A stretch of DNA of 64,000 bases from Typhlomys cinereus. Its lineage: Eukaryota; Chordata; Mammalia; Rodentia; Platacanthomyidae. Position 1 is the stretch's first letter; every line of letters begins with the position of its first letter. Under the pieces are notes generated by a model. It did no database searches. It was not told where the DNA came from and saw nothing but the letters and a program-made list of their open reading frames with translations. Of this stretch, positions 46,640 through 59,539 are shown in pieces. The position numbers were made by a program, and so were the translations under genes. The stretch lies in the NCBI GenBank assembly GCA_023101885.1, contig JALPQD010000214.1:62001-126000 (forward strand), written 5' to 3'.

Positions 46640-46825
46640 TTTTTTTTTACATTTACTTATTTATCTTGTGGAAAAGGGACCATGCAAGCCCCAGCAAATA
46701 TGTAGAGGACAGAGAATAATTTGCATGAGTTGTTTCTCTCTCTTCACTCTATATTCTGCAGGGATTCAATTCAGGTTCTTAAGCTGGACAGTAAGCATAT
46801 TTCTCTACTTAGCCATATCTCCAAC
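46640..46825 (-). mobile_element. B4A/B3-like SINE, antisense
   Basis: T-run and 'acatttacttatttatct', then 'tgtagaggacagagaataat', 'gggattcaattcaggttctt' (box B reversed) and 'ctacttagccatatctccaa' (box A reversed). Diverged. Confidence 0.6.
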
Positions 46826-47061
46826 CAACAGTGATACCTTGAAAGTTTCTAAAGCTTGTGAAAAGAAAATCAGATTGTGTTGGGTCTCTTTTGAAGTTAT
46901 TTAAAAAATCTTTTATTTTTGTATTGTAAGTGCTAGAAGCACAAAAAATCATTTTATTGACATATTTGAAACTGGAAACCGATTCTGCCGACTCTGAACC
47001 ATGGAAATGGACAACTCTCAAGTTATGAAATTCTTAGAGGCCATGGAGAGAACTGAGCACT

Positions 47062-47428
47062 TGTAATGGTTATTCTCAAGTATTGCTGTGAGAGAGCAAC
47101 CAAAGTCAAACAAGGGAGACAGGGAGATTTATTCAACTTACAGGCTTTCCTGGTGGAGGTGACATGGCTGGTGATTGAAGCTGGCAGGCTAAGTCACTCC
47201 AATTCATGTGGCTGAAGGCTGGAAAATTCCTGGAGAATCTCTTTTCTTCTAAGTCTCCTGTTCCTTTTATCTGGTCGGCTACTGGGAGGTTCCAGTGAGA
47301 TCTAGGGAGGTTCCAATTAGATCTAGGGCTGGTCTTTGTATTGTAAATATATTGGTTTAGATAATCTCTTTAGGTGGTCTCAGTTGATTTTAGTCTTTGC
47401 CAGGTGTGTCAAGTTGACAGCCAGGATT
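47062..47428 (-). mobile_element. URR1-like repeat, copy split by an L1
   Basis: 'ggttattctcaagtattgct', 'agggagatttattcaactta', 'ggaggtgacatggctggtga', 'ccttttatctggtcggctac' and 'gtcaagttgacagccagga'. The end of the element reappears after the L1 at 47939-47975 (tgacagccaggattaactg). A short internal tandem duplication (ggttcca.t.agatctaggg twice) lies at about 47289-47330. Confidence 0.7.
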
Positions 47429-47938
47429 TTTTTTTTTTTTTTTAAGTGTCTCTCTTTATTTATTTATTTATTTATTTTTTTGCTGACTATCTTTTTTTAT
47501 AACATTTTTATTATTATTTCTGCTCATACAAACTTAATAGGTAGACCAGTTCCCTCCCCCCTCCTCCTCCCCCCCATCCCCCTGCTCCCCCTCCCTTCCT
47601 CCCCATCTCCCAGTACCTCCCCCCCCAATTCCCAAAGAGTCCTTTATTGCGTATGCCTAACTCTCCTCTTGGTCCTCCTTTCTGATGATGTAAGAGGACC
47701 CAGTGGCATTTCCCTGAACCCTTTCTCGTGTTCCCCTTAAGCATAGGAACACTACTGTGGCCATCAATCCCTTGCCTCCAAGGATCTTGGTGCTTTTAGC
47801 TGATGTTAGACTTTGTGAGGTCAATAGTGTGACGGACATGGCGCAGGGCATGCAAAGTCCTATTATGATTGCTTCAGTCCTATCTAGTGTGGAGACTCTT
47901 CAAATCATTGCTCTCCCCATCCTTTTGCTCTTACAATC
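47429..47938 (-). mobile_element. 5'-truncated L1, antisense, with 14-bp TSD
   Basis: T-rich start (reversed tail), 'tctgctcatacaaacttaat', a polypyrimidine tract at 47549-47630, 'gcatgcaaagtcctattatg', ending in 'tttgctcttacaatc'. Flanks tgacagccaggatt at 47415-47428 and 47939-47952. Confidence 0.92.
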
Positions 47939-47975
47939 TGACAGCCAGGATTAACTGTCATAGCACCCTATCATG

Positions 47976-48864
47976 ACTCAAGAAAACAAAGTTAATGATC
48001 CAATTGAAATATACAAGGTTAAGCAATTACAATCCGAAGAGAAGTTATTTCTCAAATTGCTTGTATGTCATATTTATTACTTAAGTACATTTCAGCCCTG
48101 AGAAAATAGATAATTCAGTGTAAAAATTAAAAAAAATCAAACCATAATGTTAAGATATATATTCAACATTTTATATAATTGCAATTTTAACAATTAGTTT
48201 CAGAATTACAAATCAGCTTATTCTTCCCATTTAAATGTAAACTAAATATTTAAATGTAAGGCAAAATATTTAAATTCACATATAAATGAATGATAAATAT
48301 TGTTCATCTTGTGTTTTATGTTAAAAACTATATTGGATTTATATACAATTTGAAGTCGCTTAAGATTGTAAGTGGGGCCCAACATTAATTAAAGAAACTT
48401 CAAAACCAATTACTAACACTTGCTAAGTTATTAATAGAATAATAATGTCTGAAAACATAAGAACTGTTTTATTGCATTGCGTAACTTTAATAATATAGAA
48501 CTTAGACTTTTAAAGTCAAATATAATTTTTTTAGATCACAAAACACCATTAAACTTGCCAATAAGTTCATGTTTAATAGACAGGATGTTCTTTATATATT
48601 TAAGTTCATATTTAGTAGGCAGGATGTTATTTACATATTTCTTTCCAACCTATTCAGTACATGTTAAAAATGATTTAGTCTTATCATTTCTCCCTAGGAA
48701 CATGGGAAGGACCTTATCTATTATCCTACATTCTGTTATTAAATTATGAGTAAAGATCTTATCTAATAAAGGACTTTTTTCAGTATTAGGATTAAAGATA
48801 GAGCTCATGTATGCTAAGCAAATACTTTGTGATTGAGTTATGCCTAGTTCCCATTTTATATTTT
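47976..48864. other. intergenic, nothing firm
   Basis: Very AT-rich. A possible antisense ID-like scrap lies at 48790-48855. Confidence 0.45.
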
Positions 48865-48992
48865 ATTTTGAGGCGGTCTGTCATTTTCATGCACACTAGG
48901 TATGAACTCATCTTGTATCCCAGGCAGGCCTTAAACTAGGAATGTTTTTGCTTCAACCTTCTGAATAGGATTATAGGCCTGCACAACCAAAA
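48865..48992 (-). mobile_element. B1-like SINE, antisense, diverged
   Basis: 'ttttgaggcggtctgtcatt', 'tgtatcccaggcaggcctta', 'ttcaaccttctgaatagga' and 'ttataggcctgcacaacca' follow the antisense B1 order. Confidence 0.6.
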
Positions 48993-49234
48993 TCGACTTA
49001 GATGAAGAAAGTCTTAATATGGATTTGCTATGATGAACATTGGGATATCTTTTTAGGTTCTAATATTTTACTCTTTCTGACAGAAGTGACCTTATCTTGA
49101 TAATTTCTATATGTTTTGATAAATGAATTTTATAACTGTCAATTATTTCTTATTTATATTCTTTTAAGTAACAATTTAGAAATTCATTTAGAAATTACTA
49201 TGTTTCTTTTTCTGAAATGTGTTCAGCATTCTGA

Positions 49235-49242
49235 GGTTTTCT

Positions 49243-49278
<36 letters not shown>

Positions 49279-49505
49279 TGAGAAAATACTAAGTGTGCCT
49301 GTGGAGGCCCAATGATGACTTTAGGAATTATACTGGATTGCTCTACCTCTTTCTCATTGCTTTGCTCTGGGGTTTTCCAGGCTCCACCCTCCAAGGATAG
49401 AAGTGCAGGCTGCTGCTATCTCTTCCTTGAACTTTTCATGTGAGAACCAAGATTCTGAGATCAGGTCCTTGTTCTTGTGAGGCAAATGCCATTTCTTCAG
49501 TCCTC
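49235..49505 (-). mobile_element. old-subfamily tRNA-SINE, antisense, with (GT)n
   Basis: (GT)n at 49243-49279, 'gtgcctgtggaggcccaatg', 'ttatactggattgctctacc', 'ccaaggatagaagtgcaggc', 'ctgagatcaggtccttgttc' and 'ccatttcttcagtcctcatc'. Confidence 0.75.
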
Positions 49506-52439
49506 ATCCTGAGTTTTTAAAAATCTCGCCTATCTGAGAATTATAGAGGTATTACCTCCTCTGCTGACCACAGAGGACATGAATGGTTTTTGAGCTGATT
49601 TTGCAAATGTACCAATATATAAGAAGTTTATATTTGGGATGCTTTAAGGAACTCTGGAGTGAGAATTCTCAATGTATAACTAGTTAATTCTTTTCTCTCC
49701 ATTTCTGAAAGGTGTTTCATATACATAACCAAGTCTTATTTCTGAATTGAGTCTGTGGTCTATTTGTATTAATAAGATTACACAAATTTAGAATTACACT
49801 AGAATGGAAGAGAGAAGATTATGAGGAAGATGATGGCTTAATAGACAGCCAAAATGTCTACTCTCTTCTCAAAAATTAAACAAACTTTCATTTTCTATAT
49901 TGTTTGTTTGACTATAAGAATACAAATTCTTGATGACATCATTTGATAAGTGTTAATCAGGTTGAGAAACTTAATCCCCTATGTACTTAAATAATTGCTA
50001 AATAATGTTTATAGTAAACATATATGCTTTGAACAGAAAGTCCTTTAGATATTTAATTATTTCCAAAGGGTAACTATAATCATATTCCATTCTTTGGAAA
50101 AAGTTGTTTAAATAATTGTTGGTGGAATCACTTGGACATGACAAATGGGAAACTCATTGACAAGGAACAGAATGATGAGTATTTTGCAAATTTAATTAAT
50201 AATGTAATTTAGGATAGACAATTTTATTTCCTTTGAATTATCCAACCATTAATCTAAAAAATATTTCTTGAGTGCCTACATATGAAATGCATAAAACATC
50301 AGAGTTTTAATTCTATGATCTAAGTGGGGCACAGAATCTATAAGTTTGAAATGATAATTGACTATGAAATTAAATATAATAATTGTTGCATAAGCTCTCT
50401 ATGCACATAATGTACAGGAATGGAGATGGAGGAAAATACCATTAGACATGATAAGGGGTGGTTTATAATCTCCTTTGTGTTCTTAATTACTTGGTTACTG
50501 GCTGGAAAACATCAGGGTCTGGGATGTTAGTGAACTATTGGTTCAAATATACTGTGGAGCAAGCATTTCCAGAAGCTAAATAAATTAAATACATGTGCAG
50601 TTATCACTTATACATGTAGTGCTTGATATCTAGCAAATGGTGTCTTTGTTTTTTGAATAAGTGAATAGAGGAATGAACAAAGAAGACTTGCATTAGGGTG
50701 GCTCCTGAAGGAAGCAGAACTAGAATTTTTCAAGATTATGGAGCTTAGGGAATTGTGTGACTATAAATATCAAGCCAGAAGCATGCAAAACACATATTAT
50801 ACAATGAACAAATGAAGTTAAGTGCCAGGAATCCCATAGTCAAATGGATCCACTGTAAAACTTGGAATAAAAAAAATTCTGCCCTAGGAAAAGCATTTTG
50901 GTGGTACTATGAAATATGTATTTAGTGGATAAGACTAGATATGGATATAGTTAAAAAGACCCCTCTCAAATCACAGTACCTGAATTAAGATTGTGCCATG
51001 GAAAGGAAAGGAATATCTAAGTGTAATGTGCAAGAAAGCTGGCTGAGTGAGTTCTACCAGAATTCAGGAGGATTGAATGATACATGAAGTTGTGGTAATG
51101 GTTGGGTAGGGAAAAGATGGTGAATTACAGACGATAAGCCTTGGTACATGTGTGAGGGAAAGGTATCCCAAGTTCAGGCTTAAACACATGGTTTGTAAAT
51201 TCTTTTATTATTTATCTACCACAAAGACTCCAATAATCCATAGGTTATATGTATTAAGTATGGGTTCGTTTACTGAACTGTGTCTGATGAATTGAACTCA
51301 GCAGGAGGAATGAAATACCACCTTTGAGACTAAATTGTAAATACTGCATAAACATGAAAAGACTGTGCATAAGATACCAAAGAACACATGAATGACCTTG
51401 GAGATATCTTTCTCCTTTTGCAGCTGAGCTTTCAGACGAGGTCATACCCTTAGCCTAAATAGTCTCATCCTGAACAGACTCTCATGATAGGTGTTGATTT
51501 CTCTAAGTCACAATCAGATTCATAACCAAGTAAATGCTTAAAAATCTCCCATATATTTTCCATAAACATCATTCTTTTGGCTGTCATCCTTTGCCATCTA
51601 TGAACTCTACAAAAGACTTAGTCGCCATAAAATTGAACGGATCACAATTTTCATTTCAGATACTAGTTTAGACTGTTATGTTTTGAAATAACTGGCAGTA
51701 TAACAGCCAACACACCACAGTATTGTATTCAAGTGATACTGTTAATTAAGTATATTCATATATGTGAATTATATGGTAGGAAGAGAGAGTTGAATATGGT
51801 AAATGTACATAAACATAGTTTCTAGGATCTGGCCTACAATACTAAGAGGAAAAAAAAAGCAAGCATAATTAGAAGAAATACTTGTATTTTTTAATCAGAT
51901 TTTCCAAATCACGGATTTTAAGGAGTTTACATGAAAACTGAACAGACAGAAGATTGCCTAATCAATCATCAAATACAGCTTCATTGAAAATGCAAGCATT
52001 CAAGTATTTACTTATATAAATGTGAACGTTACCTCCATGATAAACCACTACAATCAATGAAAGTTGGTTTCCATTTCCATTATGCTGCTTTCATGACATA
52101 AAACTGAAAGAAACCATAAGAATTATAGATTGGTTGTTCATTAAGTTTTGTAAGAAGTAATTTACAGTGTGTTTTAAAAAATGAGATCATTTTAGACTAT
52201 AGGAAAATGAGTGCTTATTCTGTGAGATATTTTTTGTTTTATTCTCACAGATCATAAATAGATCTTAGATGATTATTATTTCTGATTGTACTCTAATATA
52301 TAAAACACTCAGTGAAAATTTATGAATAAGAATCAAAACTATCTGTCTGAAAGATACAGAGAAAATGCTGCTATTGTAGAAATTCAAGCAATACCTCCAC
52401 TAATAATCTGTGAGTTTCATTCTATTCCCCCCTCAGCTC
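49506..52439. other. intergenic, nothing firm
   Basis: AT-rich single-copy-like DNA. Weak MIR-like phrases occur near 50255-50300 and 50600-50680. No gene or RNA gene is seen. Confidence 0.45.
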
Positions 52440-52735
52440 ATATGTTTGAATAAACACATTATTAACGTTTTAATGTCCTGGAACATTGTGGAACCTTTAA
52501 GGGGAGAGATTTGCAGGAGGGATGGGTCTTCAGGTTTGGTAGCTTGGCTGTGTTTTCTCTTGCTTTTTGGTTCTCTTTAACTCTTGATGGCTCTGGTGAT
52601 CTGAACTGGCTTCTTATGATTCCCACCATAAATGGATTATATCCACTCTGGAACCATAAACCAAATAAACACACTTTTCTCTAAGTGTCTTGGGTCTGAA
52701 TTTTTCCACAGCAACAAAAAGTAGCTGCAACATAA
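52440..52735 (+). mobile_element. URR1-like or related repeat, 3' part, plus strand
   Basis: 'tgatctgaactggcttctta', 'ggaaccataaaccaaataaa', 'cttttctctaagtgtcttgg' and 'ccacagcaacaaaaagtagc' give the typical 'AATAAA ... cacagca' end of these rodent repeats. Confidence 0.5.
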
Positions 52736-53029
52736 TCTTAATTCGTTTTCTAATTCAGCATATGATTTATTGACTCCCCCATAGGGTTAAATAAAACTGC
52801 AAGGTTGGTCATAGACTTAATGAATTCAGTAGTTTTCACCTTAAATCTCCTATATATTTTACATAAACATCATTCTTTTGGCTGACATCTTCTGTCATCT
52901 ATGAAAGACTGACTTACCATAAAATTGAAGGATCACAGTTTTCATTTCAAGCTAATGTGACCAAACAACAAATACCATTGGGTGCTTTTGTAAACTTTTT
53001 TTCATTTTTTTAGCAATCTAAAATCATCT

Positions 53030-53308
53030 TTTTGTTTTTGTGTTTTCATGTTTGTGCATTTGTATGTTTTGCATGTGGGTATACATATAAGAAGGCATCT
53101 TAGTGTGTGTGTAACTGTGAAGGTTTAAGTGTGGCGCTGGGAATTATCATGAATTGCTCTTTGCTATGCTATGGGGTTTCCCAAGCTACACTGTCCAGGG
53201 CTAGAATTACAGCTACCCCACATTTTTATGTGGGATCTGGGGATCCCAACTCCGGTCTTTTTGCTTGGGAGGCAAAGGCTTTAACTGCTATGTCATCTCC
53301 CCAGTCTG
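53030..53308 (-). mobile_element. old-subfamily tRNA-SINE, antisense
   Basis: GT-rich start, 'gtgtgtgtaactgtgaaggt', 'ggcgctgggaattatcatga', 'ggggtttcccaagctacact', 'ttatgtgggatctggggatc' and 'tgctatgtcatctccccagt' (box A reversed). Confidence 0.78.
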
Positions 53309-56300
53309 GTATAACCATCTTTTATATCCCATTGTAAATTGTTGAACTTCAAAAACAACAGTTAAATAAAATATAAAGTTAAGTAAGCCAACTTGATAGA
53401 AAATGTTAGCTGGCTTTGCTACACCACAAAAGAAGCATTACTCTTATGTGGAAGTGATGAATGGAATACTAGAATACAAACCTAATGAAATGGAAGCTGA
53501 CCCTCATGACTTTGTAATATTTAGGTTGCAGCTGCTGGATTCTGGCTGGGTGGCAGTAGAGGTTGTAGCTGGGGATCTTCTGTGAGATTTCACTTGGTGG
53601 TTGCTTTTAAATTTGGAACTTGTCATTAGGGGACTATAATACAACCCATAGCTGCCAACTGGAAAATATGTTAGGACTGCTCAATCATTCCAAATTGTTT
53701 TTTCATGAACAATGCTGTTTACCAAATGCATACCAAATTTTGTGAAAGCAGAATTTTTAGTTGTAACACATTATCTCTTTTAAGAATGTCTGAGATCATA
53801 TAAAATTTAATTTTTTTGACAGGTAAATTAACACCTCAATTTCTTTATTACTTTTTGTATTAGGATTGAGAAAAGGTGCACCCAGTAAGTACTACTGTAC
53901 CTCTTTAATTCTGCAGATGAACATTATGATTCTTAACCTGTTTGCTTTTTAATTTGCACTCACTGGTACCATGATCAGATATTTTCCTTCTTTATGTGAT
54001 GTCCAAATCCTTTGTGTATGCATTGGCAATATATAGAGAGATGTTTAATGACAAAACTTAAAAATAAATGTTAAAGTATGCAAATTTATTTGTTAAATAT
54101 CCATCTAAAGTAATCGAAGAAAAATAGTCAAGAGGTAGCTCATGAACATGGAAGAAGATAGAGTTGCTAGATGGTTTAGTGTTCTAAGTGTTCAAGGAGA
54201 AAAGAATTATTATGTTGGGAAGACTGGAAAATATGAACCACTGCTCAACTGTCTCCTTTGTGCAAATTAGAAAAGAACCTTATGGTTGATTAGTTATATG
54301 GGCTTATGGCTTGAAAAAGCAGATGGTGTCTTTGTATACGTGTTTTTTTACAAAATCATCTTTTCCTTTGGGCAGATCAGTCCTGAGCCACATGGCTTGG
54401 CAAGGCAACTGTAGACGGAATTAGAGCTTGTGCTCTCTCCTTCCTTGGCTATGGTTCCAGAACTGGCAATACTCTGCACATTCATTCATAGTGTCTGTCA
54501 GAGGGAGGTGAGTATTGTTTTAGAAAGATGGAGCGTTTATTGGGAGGACACTTTTCTGAATGGTAACATCACATACTTAGTCTTTAGGATCATACCAATT
54601 AAGGTTCTTTTGCTGTGAGAAACATAAATTGGCTCTGGCTACTACCGGTATTATTTCTTGGAGTAATATGAGGTAATTCATAATGACAAAGAAAAAACTA
54701 GAGAATCTGTCTTTATAAAGTTGAGAGTCAGTCAGGGTTTGTTTATAGGTCATCATAAGGGGACACAATCGTGTATGTTTTGGCCTACGTCTGTCCTCTA
54801 TATACTAAGCGACTCTTACAGTTTTGGAATTCAGAAGCCATACTCTAAACTTGGATCTAGAAACCAGTGTCCAGGAGTTTAGAAAATTCCACAAAAGAAA
54901 CATTCTCCATAATTTAACTTTTGAAATATAAAAGCTAGCTTATTTTAATCTTTATATCTTCATTATTAAGATTTAGATTCTGAGTATGTGTTTAGGAGAT
55001 TCTGGTTGTCTGGTTGTGGACTTTGTACCCACCACTCTTTTATCAGAAGAAAGAGATACACATAGAAAGAGAGATACACTATGTGACAGTCTCCATACAC
55101 TATGGTTAAAATAAGTTGCTTCAGTAAGATCAGAAGACTTTAAAGATTGAGTATAGGAGTCTTTGTCTCTTATAACCACCTTTGAAATTAAGCAATATAT
55201 TAAAAGTGAATAATAATTCAAATGTAACTCTTCTATGTTTTCTAATTCTTTGCATTGATTATTGGAAACAGGATGATCAACATCGATGGAAGAGAACAAC
55301 ACCCTGTGACTCTATCTTCTCTTCATAGAAGTGTCTCTGAGATCCTAGGAGTAATATGTGTGCTTTTAACTGAGATCATTCAAGAACATGCAATGTAATG
55401 ACTCTGGTCTGACTCAAAAGCAAAATTTCCCAGGTAATTTATGCACTCTTTCATGGCTGTATTACATTATTTCCCCTCAAGTTTTTCTAAATTTAATTTT
55501 TCATCAGAGAATTTTGTAAAATATAATAAAAAACACTGACAAAGGCTTAAAAAGGTGTGTGTTTTTGATGTCTTGTTACAGCTCCATTTTGAAGTCTGCC
55601 TGGTGGCTCATAAAGTTCCATGAACAATTGGAATTTCTAACTCATAGGTGCCCAGCATGACTCTTCAGTCATTCTCCACTTTCCTGGTTCATACCTGCTT
55701 GACATCAAAAGTCCAGATTCAATAAACTTCTACATAGCAAATAGAGGAAAGGAGGTCACTAATTTATTAGGTCTGTAATGACAAAATAAGCTGCAAACAT
55801 GAAACCCCTCCAGCTGAAAGTGAATGACTCTGGAAATTGTGTTTTGCAATGAAGAAAGAAGATGGGGTTCCCTAACAAGAGGCCTTTGAAGCAGGTGGGG
55901 AAAGGAAGGCAGAAAGCATTAGGCCTCAGAGAGTAGTTCTTCTCAGGAAAGGGTTATGGCTTGGAGATCAAAGGAAAAATACCTGGGCAGGTATAAGCAT
56001 CCCTTGTGCCTGGAGCTGGCTGGGCAGAATGGCTCACCCTCCTTTAGGTGGATTTGGATCTGTCTGTCAGTGAGCACTTGTTCTAAGTGTTACCAGTCAC
56101 CTAGTGAGGAATTACAGGCTTTTCAGAAAACCTGTAAGTGGTAACAGTCTTAGGGAAGGAATGCTACACAATTGAAAGGATACAATCACCTTCTCGGTTA
56201 TGGAGCATTTGATGCTTTTAGACTTTACTTCCCTGTAGAGTCATAGAGAAATGCATCACCTCATGTAATACGGCACCTGTGTGATCTGCCTGTAGCTAAA

Positions 56301-56576
56301 ACAAACTAAATCTCCTCTCATCTGTATACCTATGCCTTCACAAGGAAAACAACTCTTCAGTTGAAAGTGGCTGAAAGCAAAGGGAAGCAACTATAATATA
56401 AACTTCTTAATGTCAAAAAATAGCAATAAAGAAGAAAAGACCCTGGCAAGTAGCCCAGTCTGTAACACCTGCTGCTTCACTGAAGGGCAAGCATTTGCAT
56501 ATCAAAACTCTGTAATTATTATTATGATTTATTATGTATAAAGCCATCAGTAATATTGTTTAAAGAAAACATATCT
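53309..56576. other. intergenic, nothing recognised
   Basis: AT-rich single-copy-like DNA. Open frames up to about 109 codons occur but show no domain, and I do not support them as genes. Confidence 0.5.
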
Positions 56577-56589
56577 AAAAGTGACTTCT

Positions 56590-56886
56590 GGGCTGGAGAG
56601 ATGGCTCAGGTGTTAAGAATTGGCCTTGCAAGCAGAAGGTCCGGAGTTTGGATCCCAGATCTCATGTAAAACACCAGGTGGAAATGGCGGCAGCCTGCAC
56701 TTCCAGCCTGGTGGGCAGAGCCTGGGAAATCCCAGAGTGAAGCAAAAGGAAAGTAGAAGCAGTCCAGGATGATTTCCAAAGTCAGCCTTGGCCCTCCATA
56801 AGGACATACAGTGCCATCCGATACACACACATACATACACGCACATACACACACATGCACCCAAAATAAATAAAATTAAAAATAAA
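56590..56886 (+). mobile_element. old-subfamily tRNA-SINE, full length, with TSD
   Basis: The most complete old-subfamily copy. The head gggctggagagatggctcag is followed by box B ggagtttggatcccagatc, the body 'gaaatggcggcagcctgcac', 'gcagtccaggatgatttcca' and 'cagccttggccctccataag', a CA-rich tail and aaataaataaaatt. Flanks aaaagtgacttct (56577-56589) and aaaagtaacttct (56887-56899) differ at one base. Confidence 0.9.
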
Positions 56887-57059
56887 AAAAGTAACTTCTA
56901 AACGTTGATTTCTTTATTGTTTTTGACTATAGAGATCTTTAGGGAAAAGCATCAAAGAACATTGACCTAGATTTTCTTTAATTTCTTTGGCCTCTACAAA
57001 ATCATTATAAAAGGAACTTTCAAAATATAAACTAAAATATTATATATTTATGTTTCATA

Positions 57060-57165
57060 TCCAATGACTAATTCTTGCAATAACTCTATATGGAAGTTTA
57101 CGCTTTTATGTCATATTTACATATGAGACCTGAGAGAGAGGTAATTTAACTCTCAACTTACTTTT
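57060..57165 (+). mobile_element. MIR remnant
   Basis: 'ttgcaataactctatatgga', 'catatttacatatgagacct' and 'gagagaggtaatttaactc' follow the MIR core order. Diverged. Confidence 0.5.
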
Positions 57166-57197
57166 GAAATGGGAATGTAAGTCCAAGGAAAGCTCTT

Positions 57198-57979
57198 ATT
57201 TATTTATTTATATATATATATATATTTATTTATTATTTCCACTCATACAAACTTAACAGGTACACTGGCCCCCTCCCTCCAACCCCCATCCCTCTGTGCC
57301 CCCCTTCCCTCCCCCTTCCCTCCCCATCCCCCAGTGCCTCCCCCTCCTATCCTCCGAGCATCCTTTAATGAGCATGCCAAACTCTACTCTGGGTCCTCCT
57401 CTCCGATGAGGTGCAAGGACCCAGTGGCATTTCCCAGAACCTTTTCCTGTGTTCCCATTAAGCATAAGAACACTACTGTCAGGCTGTCAATCCCTTGCCA
57501 CCAAGAATCCTAGTGCTTTTAGCAAATGCTAGACTTTGTGGGGGTCAATAGTGTGTTGGATATTGCGCAGGGCATGCAAAGTCCAAATATGATTGCTTCG
57601 GCCCTAACTTTTGTGGAGTATCTTGCATATCATTGCTCCTCCCATCCTTGTGCTCTTACAATCTTACTGCCTCCTCTTCCACAAATTTCCCTGAGTTTCA
57701 GGATGGGGAGAGATTAGGCTGGCCTAGTTCCAGGTGGTTGATATAGAGTCTCTGAAGTTCTGGATTATGGTTTGTTTATTTTTTTTTTCAGTTTTGCTGC
57801 TCCTGCAATGCCCTTCACTCCATCCCGATGGGTATTGGATATCATCCTTTGCAGTCCTTGATGATGGCCTATTTTCTCTGCTGTAACATGGTCCCCTTTC
57901 TCCTTGACTGGTGTGGCCCTCCTTTCCCATCCCTCCTGTTCATAATCTTTGCAATTACTGTAGGTATTACAGAGATTTA
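57198..57979 (-). mobile_element. 5'-truncated L1, antisense, with internal deletion
   Basis: TTTATTTATTTA and (TA)n start, 'ccactcatacaaacttaaca', a polypyrimidine tract (57270-57345), 'gagcatgccaaactctactc', and the 3' UTR down to 'taggtattacagagattta'. Compared with 59135-59385, about 230 bases are missing at about 57838-57850. Perfect flanks ccaaggaaagctctt at 57183-57197 and 57980-57994. Confidence 0.9.
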
Positions 57980-58114
57980 CCAAGGAAAGCTCTTTATCAT
58001 AGCTATTTACACAGTTGTGAAATCTCATTGGTAGGCACTGCTTTACCATGTCATCAAGTTTTTCAGATTACTATTTTTTCTGTCCTTTTCAAATGTATGT
58101 CTGCATGAATAAAG

Positions 58115-58440
58115 AGACAATAAGTAGGGAGATGAAGATATGTCATAGTCGGTAAAGGCACACCCTTTGCAAATCTAACAACCCGTGATGAGATCTCTAA
58201 AAATCTGGAGCCAATGGTATGCACTTGTAAACCCAGCACTTCTCTGTAAAGATGGGAAGAAGAGTTAGGAGGATACCAGGGAACTCACTGGCCAGCTGGT
58301 GTGAAATATGCTGTGAACTGTTTGTACAAAAAAGGCCCGGCCTTAAACAAGGTAGAAGACAAAAATCCATGCTAGAAGGTTGACCTTTGTATGTATAACT
58401 GCACTTCCATCATGCACAGTCTCTCTCTCTCTCACGCACA
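58115..58440 (+). mobile_element. RSINE1/B4-like SINE
   Basis: tRNA-like start 'gtcatagtcggtaaaggcac', a B1-like middle ('gtatgcacttgtaaacccag', 'gttaggaggatacc'), then 'ggccttaaacaaggtagaag', 'gttgacctttgtatgta' and a TC/CA tail. The mixed tRNA/B1 layout is typical of rodent B4/RSINE1. Confidence 0.6.
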
Positions 58441-59539
58441 AGAGAGATAGACAAATTGATCATTATTACTCATCAGTGGCTTTTTTATTTTTATTATTTC
58501 CGCTCATACAAAATTAACAGGTACACCGGTGCCCTCCCTCCCTCCACCTCCCCCCCCCCCGATCTCCCTGGTCCCCCTTCCTCTCCTCTCTCCCCTCGCT
58601 CCCTATCCCCCAGTGCCCCCCCCCAATCCCCAGAGCATCCTTTAATGTGCATGCTAAACTCTCCTCTGGGTCCTCCTCTCCAGTGGGGTGCAAGGACCCA
58701 CGGCATTTCCCAGAACCCTTTCCTGTGTTCCCCTTAATTTTAGGAACACTACTATGACTGTCAGTCCCTAGCCTCCAAGGATCTTAGTGCCTTTAGTTCA
58801 TGCTAGACTTTGTGGGGTCAATAGCGCAGGTCATGCAAAGTCTGTGTGTTGGACATTGCGCAGGGCATGCAAAGTCTTATTATGATTGCTTTGGCCTAAC
58901 TTGTATGGTGTATCTTGCATATCTTTACTCCTCTCATTCTTGTGCTCTTACAATCTTACCGCCCCCTCTTCCACAAATTTCCCTGAGCTTCAGGATGGGG
59001 AGAGATTAGGCTGGCCCAGTTCTAGGTGGTTGACATAGAGTCTCTGATGTTCTGAATTATCGTTTGGTGATTTTTTTGTTCGGTTTTGCTGCTCTTGCAA
59101 TGCTCTTAGCACCATCCTGATGAGTATTGGATGTCACCCCCTGGCCAAAGATAAAAACCTGATAAATTAGAGTCTTGTTATAAAAACATATTCAAAGATA
59201 GATGGAATAAAAGTAGGAGACCACAGTGAGAGAGGGGTCAATCACCCATTTGCAAAATGGTTACTTTCTATCATGGCAGCCTATATGCCCTCCCCTTCTG
59301 GTGAGATCATACCCCATCAGTTGCAACTGATCAGGAAGGAAAGTCTGTGAACTTAACCAGATGTCTCATTACTTATTTGCAGTCCTGTGATGGTGCCCTA
59401 TTTTCTCTGCTGTAACATGGTCCCCTCTCTTCTTGTTTCTGGTGGGGCCCTCCTTCCCCATCCCTCCTATTTATAATCTTTACACTTACTGTAGGTTTTA
59501 CAGATATTTGTCTTTGAGTGTCTCTACGTGGGTTTGGTA

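Noticed and set aside
53309..56576. Possible host exons in the quiet region (frames at 53403, 54973 and 55956)
   Set aside because: No recognisable domain and no convincing splice sites paired with a frame. Length is within chance for AT-rich DNA.
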